Below, piece after piece: positions 59,381 through 64,000 of a DNA stretch of 64,000 nt. The notes below the pieces were generated by a model. That model saw only the letters and a program-made list of their open reading frames with translations. It was not told the DNA's origin and ran no database searches. Location of the stretch: assembly GCF_964340395.1 (NCBI RefSeq), contig NC_135557.1, positions 26,070,114 to 26,134,113 on the forward strand, read 5' to 3'. Position numbers and translations under genes: made by a program. The DNA comes from Glandiceps talaboti (Eukaryota; Hemichordata; Enteropneusta; Spengelidae). Position 1 is the stretch's first letter; the number at the start of each line of letters is the position of its first letter.

Positions 59381-60000
59381 ATGACTACATATTTCTTACA
59401 TTGTCCCAACATTTTAGTAGTGTACGCAGGGACTTTATTGTATTGTATTCCTATTGTGACATTTGGTTACTTAGGATGTAGACATTATATTATTGTATTA
59501 TTGTATTGTGTTGTATTGGTATTTCTGACTTTTAAAAAAAAATCATTATATAACTACTGAATTTCACTGAACTGGATAAATATTTGTAAAAGACGACTCG
59601 GAAAAAATACTGAGTGACCAATATTCACCTCTGAGGCAATAGATGTAACCTCTGGACTGTAGACGTATTTGTGACATGGTTTGGCACATATGTGAGGGAG
59701 ATCTCTTTCATGTGTTCGTCCACGATCACCACAATAAAAGTCCGGTGTAATTCCCGTCATTGCAAGACATAGCATATGAACTGCTGTCCATGTTGAACAT
59801 ATATTAGATACAACAAAAAACTGTACTTTTTGTTGTTTACCAAACTCCCCTACAGTCTTTAAGATCTTGTCAAAATCCATTCTTTCCGTAACCGACGTTT
59901 TTGACAGCTGTTTCAACGAATCATCTTCGAGACGATGTTTCGGTGCAATATTTTGTTTCAATCGACGTCGTGGGTTTGGATTCGTACATGAACTCGACAT
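50996..60000 (-). CDS. SLC22-family organic ion transporter
   Basis: Ten exons: 60000-59629, 59066-58861, 55760-55631, 55344-55253, 54814-54581, 54088-53954, 53235-53150, 52663-52552, 51771-51699, 51268-50996. They give 570 aa, all phases consistent, and SLC22 proteins are about 550 aa. The start is the first true ATG (MSSSCTNPNPRRR). Family marks in order: a first membrane helix after GEFGKQQKVQ, a Cys-containing extracellular loop, EWNLVCD, SDNHGRRK (loop 2-3), GFILATETIGPSRR, then MGYWVTPESPRWL. Next come YYGLTMNSSNLGGNRYLN, CLDRAGRKK, YIYSAELLPTVVRNTGMG, ARVGGIIAP and LLPESLGKPLPETIDDL. It is a twelve-helix major facilitator of the plasma membrane that moves organic cations, anions or carnitine; the substrate class cannot be fixed. 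The C-terminal tail is acidic (DDDDDDE). A polyA signal (TTTATT on plus) is at about 50483. Confidence 0.93.
52229..52490. repeat. Repeat of about 82-88 bp, 3 copies
   Basis: GAAATCACCCAGAATATGGA, CATGCACAGATAGAACCC and ACCATTCTATGCAGTGCCCA are repeated three times in the SLC22 intron after exon 8. Confidence 0.95.
53046..53188 (-). repeat. Tandem copies of the SLC22 exon 7 end with its splice donor
   Basis: On the plus strand, GTGACTTACTCATTTCAG(G/A)T begins at 53046, 53092 and 53141. The third is the real exon end (donor before 53150). Each copy keeps the ATGA/GTAAGTCAC donor. Extending the exon to either outer donor would bring an in-frame TGA. Confidence 0.9.
53466..53487. repeat. Poly-G run of about 22
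   Basis: An uninterrupted G run in an SLC22 intron. Confidence 0.95.
54249..54482 (+). repeat. Dispersed repeat family copy C
   Basis: GAGACCTAAGGGGTCTTGTT, ACTATGAGTTG, TCACAAGTATTTTC, GACTGAGAAG, GGAAAAATTATGGCAATTTG and CACCAACTTGG run in the same order as copy B at 32735-33105. It lies in the SLC22 intron between exons 5 and 6, in antisense. Confidence 0.65.
54946..55248. repeat. (TG)n microsatellite with TGAG and TATG variants
   Basis: About 300 bp of TG interspersed with GCAG and GAGTGAG words, ending in GTATGTATG that touches the splice donor of SLC22 exon 4 (exon end 55253). Confidence 0.97.
56429..56781. mobile_element. Inverted-repeat MITE, about 350 bp
   Basis: Left end TAAAGTGGCCATATGGATGA, then GGATTGGG, pairs with right end CCCAATCCTCATCCATATGACCATTTTA. 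Further paired blocks include TGAAACAA...TTGTTTTA, ATCAATGTGAAACAACATA with TATGTTGTTTCACATCAAT, and CTCAATAAATTGC with a degenerate mate. Arms are about 160 nt. It is non-coding and sits in SLC22 intron 2. Related copies lie at 58291-58505 and 2609-2875. Confidence 0.85.
57003..58178. repeat. 98-bp minisatellite, 12 copies
   Basis: Units contain ACTATGTCATTGCAAGGTGA, CATATACTGGGGTGAGATTA, CAGTGTGTTACAATACACTA and AATAGTAACACACCTGTAGA. Copies differ by a few bases (GGGG/AGGG/GGAT, ATTTG/ACTTG). On the gene strand each unit contains both a CTACAG/GTGTGT donor-like and a TATTATAG acceptor-like word. It lies in SLC22 intron 2. Confidence 0.97.
58291..58505. mobile_element. Second copy of the 56.4-kb MITE family, one end lost
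   Basis: TTTAAAGTCGCCATGTGGAT, GAGAATTGGGTATT and GGAATTTTAATTGATAAAAC match the left arm of 56429-56781. The right arm stops after the TTGCAATTTATTAAATT block. It is more diverged and truncated. Confidence 0.75.
59218..59382. repeat. (AAAT)n/(CAAA)n/(CAAG)n microsatellite
   Basis: AAATAAAT runs flank AACAAACA and AAGCAAGC blocks. It lies in SLC22 intron 1. Confidence 0.97.
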
Positions 60001-60139
60001 ATGCTGCAAAGGGAGCACACAAACAATGTAGTCAACTTAACAACACCTAGTATCGCTGTTTTTAACTGGAAGACTGGCGGTCAGGAGCTAGGAGCAGACG
60101 AAATCACACCACAGCTTCCGGTGCTTCTTCAGTGGTCGA

Positions 60140-60960
60140 CGTTGCACTTCCTGTATTGATCGCTCTTCTAAACTTTGTCGGTACACACTTTTATTTACAT
60201 CTAGGTGTCGAATTGCTAGATAGATTATCTAACACAATCTTTTTGAGATATACTAATTTTGCGAAATATAACTGCCGACATAAACAACCGAATGAAATTA
60301 CTTTTATGAATGCGACCCGAGGAGTTCGAGTGACCTTTTCGATTACAAGGCATGATGGGAAATTATTTGTTTTCTTTGTTTTTACAAACTTATTTAGATA
60401 CGTCATACTGTTCAGCCCAATCAGGTTTCTTGATGAGTGCTGGCTGTTAGCGTGGCACGAATGTCTACATCTTACAGACTAACTTATAAGTAAGTACCCA
60501 CCCTCCCAGAACATACACATTGACAAGATAAAATCATTGATTATTATATAGCAGAAGAAAAGAAAAGAAAAACTATTGTGTTTGCCATGAACGAAATGTG
60601 TATTTGTCCCACCTCCCTCATCATAGTCCTTTCAAAGCAATAGAATATATCGTAAGGTTATGTCTCTGAAAGTATTTCGATTTCATATAATGTTTACTAT
60701 ATAGCTAGGCCTATATGCAATATTGTGACCAACAAAGAAAGTGGGGTTTTCCTCAAATTCGCTTCAACACGTATCCCCGATGATTCAATGCCATCACATG
60801 GCGCTCAGGCTTATATAATTATAGCGAGTTAAGTTTACGAAAGCAAACAAGCTAACAAACTAACAAAAACAGACTAGTCTATAATTCTAAACTGGTCCAA
60901 TATTACGTTTTAAAAACTTAATTACTAATACCAGTATATGAAGTTGTCAAAATGTAGTAC
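60140..60960. other. Upstream flank of SLC22, no gene seen
   Basis: An open plus-strand frame of 116 codons at 60132-60482 has no recognisable domain and no splice context. I do not call it as a gene. The SLC22 promoter is expected near 60010-60200. Confidence 0.4.
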
Positions 60961-60985
60961 CGTACACGTGTACCAGTTTAGAATG

Positions 60986-61158
<173 letters not shown>

Positions 61159-61162
61159 CAAA

Positions 61163-61377
61163 AAATACTGACAAGCATCAACACAAAGTAATTACAAATT
61201 ATTATCATTGAAGAATTAAGTATTACATGTTTTCCTATATGCGAAATAGCTACAATTGTATAGAATACCCCACGTATACAATTGCAACGCTTTCGCATAT
61301 AGGAAAACATATTAATTCTTCAAGTTGTTGTTGATACTGATTAGTAATGACTCTGTTGTTGATGCTTGTCAGTATTT
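61163..61377. mobile_element. Foldback element, about 215 bp
   Basis: Outer arms AAATACTGACAAGCATCAAC (left) and GTTGATGCTTGTCAGTATTT (right) pair. Inner arms TGTTTTCCTATATGCGAAA with TTTCGCATATAGGAAAACA, then ACAATTGTATA with TATACAATTG, also pair around a 12-nt loop. It lies between the CAGA tract and a copy of TCATTTTTTGCATGTCTG. Confidence 0.85.
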
Positions 61378-61547
61378 ATCATTTTTTGCATGTCTGTTTA
61401 TTTTTGTTTGTTTCTCCTAGTCCTGCTTACATGACGGTGCACGAGTCTATATTACTGACTTGACTCTAAACAAGGTAGAAGGTACAATTGTCAGAATTTG
61501 TCATTTTTTGCATGTCTGTTTATTTTTGTTTGTTTCTCCCTATGATG
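61366..61547. repeat. Direct repeat of about 50 bp, two copies
   Basis: TCATTTTTTGCATGTCTGTT followed by TATTTTTGTTTGTTTCTCC occurs at about 61379 and 61501, each just after a TCAGTATTT or TCAGAATTT word. Confidence 0.9.
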
Positions 61548-62439
61548 CCATTAATAGTATTTAACTCATTTTCAAAGCCAATCATGATATAATCAGTAGA
61601 CCGGCACGTACCAGTCCCTTGAGGGATTTTCTCTCTTTTTTTTCCCTCTTAGTCTCATAAATCTTCAAATGTTTTGAGTTTGTAATTCACATTTAATACA
61701 GGTACGGAAAATGTTACCCTGTACTATCCATATCCATGCATATCGATTAACGTACCTTTCGAATACTGCCATCACTGTGTGGGGGCGCTGTGCAACGATC
61801 AACTTCAGTGTACTTGTTACACCAAATCTTGAATTTTGTAATGGGCAAGTTTGCTGCCCAAGTCATGAAAATCACGCCCAGTCTATTCAACTATTTTTTG
61901 CATAAAATGTGACCTTCCCCTCATTCCATTTTCTAAAAAGTAGCCCTCCCTTCCTATCCTTTCTGTAAAGCATGATCCAACATGACAGCGATGGGATGCC
62001 AAATCACTAAATAATGTAGATATACAGTAAAATCGAGTCAAATTGAAATGTAACCCTCTCATGGGAAACAATCTATAAAATGCTACCCCCATTCCCCGGC
62101 CCTCTCCCTTGTAATTACTGAAGATTCCCTTATACACTGGGTGTCTAGTAAGTGCCTGACAACTGTTATCGTCGAGGTATATTAACTTATATTCCGTAAA
62201 CCACCTGTAAGCCGATGTCGGTTGTCAGGGGTAACATAACATTAAAGCGAATCTAGCATGATAAGAGAAACTCTGCTTGGTTAATACTTGACGTTGGTTA
62301 AACTTTTGAGTCAAACAAAGTTGATATTAAATTAAAATTAGGCAAATCAAAAAAAAAAAAGGAATTTGATCACACATTTGTTTCCTTTGGGAAACTTTAA
62401 AAAAAAAAAACGTTTTGAATACGACATTTCCGCAACAGC

Positions 62440-62600
62440 TACTGTATGGAGTAATGGCTGAGAGGTAAGTATCTCGACTGGCCTGTGTTCGAATATTGAC
62501 GTGACTGAGGCAGAACGACAAGGTCAGTACAAAGATATGAGAAGGTGAAGGGTGAAGGACAGGAGTGTGGAAGTGGTGCTGAGATTCCGAAAGCCCCTAT
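62440..62600 (+). mobile_element. Possible second tRNA-like SINE head
   Basis: TAATGGCTGAGAGG (A-box-like, about 62451-62464) and TGTTCGAATATTG (B-box-like, about 62486) have the spacing of a tRNA promoter. The match is poorer than at 8530. Confidence 0.35.
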
Positions 62601-62621
62601 CACCTTATACTTATTTGCCCC

Positions 62622-62634
62622 CCCCCCCCCCCAA
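62622..62634. repeat. Poly-C run
   Basis: A C13 or so run in a gene-free stretch. Confidence 0.9.
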
Positions 62635-62984
62635 TTTCGCCCCTTTTAGATCGTAACGTATCCCTAATTTGCATTAGCTTGACCATTTCAAAGATTGGTC
62701 AGTTTCGGATGACATGCACACACATCGTCATCTGCAATATATCATTTGGTACAAACACGGTTGTAAACGTTTTCTTTTGTGTATAGTGAATCATACAACC
62801 GTGACTGGGAATGATCACTGTACTGTGGGTGGAAGGGTGCACAATGCATAGTTTGAATTTGAATAATATGGCCATAGTATTGCAAAGTTAAAATATGTGG
62901 CAGCCGATGAACTACTTTGGTAAAATGTAAAATGTTTATATTGCAACTGCATCTTTGAAACTACATCCGATTCAGTCAATTACA

Positions 62985-63360
62985 TGTACAGTACAGTACA
63001 GTACAGTACAGTACAGTACAGTACAGTACAGTACAGTACAGTACAGTACAGTACAGTACAGTACAGTATAGTACAGTACAGTACAGTACAGTACAGTACA
63101 GTACAGTACAGTGCAGTATAGTGCAATGCAGTGCAGTGTAGTACAGTACAGTGCAGTGCAGTACAGTACAGTACAGTACAGTACAGTACAGTGCAATACA
63201 GTACTGTACAGTACAGTACAGTGCAGTACAGTACAGTGCAATACAGTACAGTGCAGTACAGTACAGTGCAGTACAGTGCAATACAGTGCAGTGCAGTACA
63301 GTACAGTGCAGTACAGTACAGTACAGTACAGTACAGTACAGTGCAGTGCAGTGCAGTATA
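62985..63360. repeat. (GTACA)n pentamer array, about 75 units
   Basis: Nearly pure ACAGT/GTACA units for the first 130 bp, then mixed with GTGCA, GTATA and GTGCAATACA variants. A 5-bp period leaves several frames open on both strands (repeated YCTVL-like words), but none is a gene. Confidence 0.97.
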
Positions 63361-63569
63361 TATTCATTGTCCCAACATTTGTGCGACAATAGAGAATAAA
63401 AACATACATGAAAATTATTTAAAACAAGGTCACAGTAAACATTAAAATGCTTACAATAAATGTAGTTCAAAATCATGATCAAGAGAAAATCACAAATATA
63501 GATACATCAATACATTAACACTGAACCAAAGGAACCTATAAATGGAACTAGCTCAAGTTGGTCATTCGA

Positions 63570-63636
<67 letters not shown>

Positions 63637-63638
63637 AT
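63570..63638. repeat. (AAAT)n microsatellite
   Basis: About 17 AAAT units. A shorter run occurs at 63879-63892. The final 360 bp of the window hold no gene I can support. Confidence 0.97.
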
Positions 63639-64000
63639 TAAAAACAAAAATACAATGGAACAATAAGTTACCAATCTTTCCAGACACGGTTCAATAAGGA
63701 AATTGCTCTCGGAATTAATTAATATTTAGCTCTGTTCAAAAAAATATTTGTTTAAATTACAAATTGTTTTATTTATATGCCGCATAATGCGTATGTAATA
63801 TCTCACTTAGTTATGTTTTTATGCCGATGTCTACAACGACTTATAAAAGAAACAAGCAAAACAATAACAAGCTAACAAATAAATAAATAAATAGTGAGAC
63901 GAATAAATACGTAGTTGTTTTCATACACATATCCATCCCATTACAAGAAAATTATACAGTGTGTAAATTGTAAAACGCTCAAAAAACTTGTGGTGACGGT

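Noticed and set aside
60001-60018. Upstream start for the SLC22 protein (MLPLQHMSSS)
   Set aside because: The codon is GTG and the stretch looks like a polypyrimidine tract with CAG; ATG at 60000 is preferred.
60132-60482. 116-codon plus-strand frame
   Set aside because: No domain, no splice context, and it lies in the SLC22 promoter region; chance frame.

Overview
The window is nuclear DNA from an invertebrate animal. The genes are split by many GT-AG introns, bases are AT-rich, 3' UTRs are long, and microsatellites, minisatellites, small inverted-repeat elements, tRNA-like SINE remnants and one LINE fragment are abundant. The gene set (CFAP91, PAFAH1B, SPA17-like, SLC22, GNAT) and repeat style fit a marine invertebrate such as a non-vertebrate deuterostome or a lophotrochozoan. 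The sequence alone does not settle the phylum.

Layout. 1-3960 (+): the last four exons of a METTL24-like methyltransferase. 4390-15039 (-): a full 15-exon CFAP91 gene (967 aa), convergent with it. 16811-17407 (+): a protein made of two CARD domains. 21266-25777 (+): a five-exon PAF-acetylhydrolase 1B catalytic subunit with intact triad. 25778-34366: about 8.6 kb of long 3' UTR or intergenic DNA full of degenerate repeats. 34367-39516 (-): a five-exon RIIa-domain protein with a very long Glu/Ala/Pro tail (541 aa), with a probable non-coding first exon near 41227. 43051-44405 (+): an unrecognised two-exon 221-aa protein. 45740-46399 (-): a GNAT acetyltransferase. 50996-60000 (-): a ten-exon SLC22-type transporter (570 aa). 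60001-64000: mostly simple repeats and a foldback element. For every multi-exon model, each exon pair keeps phase and the total length divides by three.

How the genes relate. At least two genes (CFAP91, RIIa/SPA17-like) belong to the axoneme and sperm-tail anchoring machinery; the 221-aa protein might too, but that is a guess. The others are unrelated housekeeping, lipid, transport and death-fold genes.

Most notable pattern. Tandem repeats repeatedly sit on or within about 45 nt of splice junctions. In two genes the 3' end of an exon together with its 5' splice site is itself tandemly copied (CFAP91 exon 8, five copies; SLC22 exon 7, three copies). Several inverted-repeat elements, a three-copy dispersed repeat and a minisatellite with a distant inverted relative are also described. 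I found no convincing wholly new biological system, and no retrovirus, LTR or Polinton copy.
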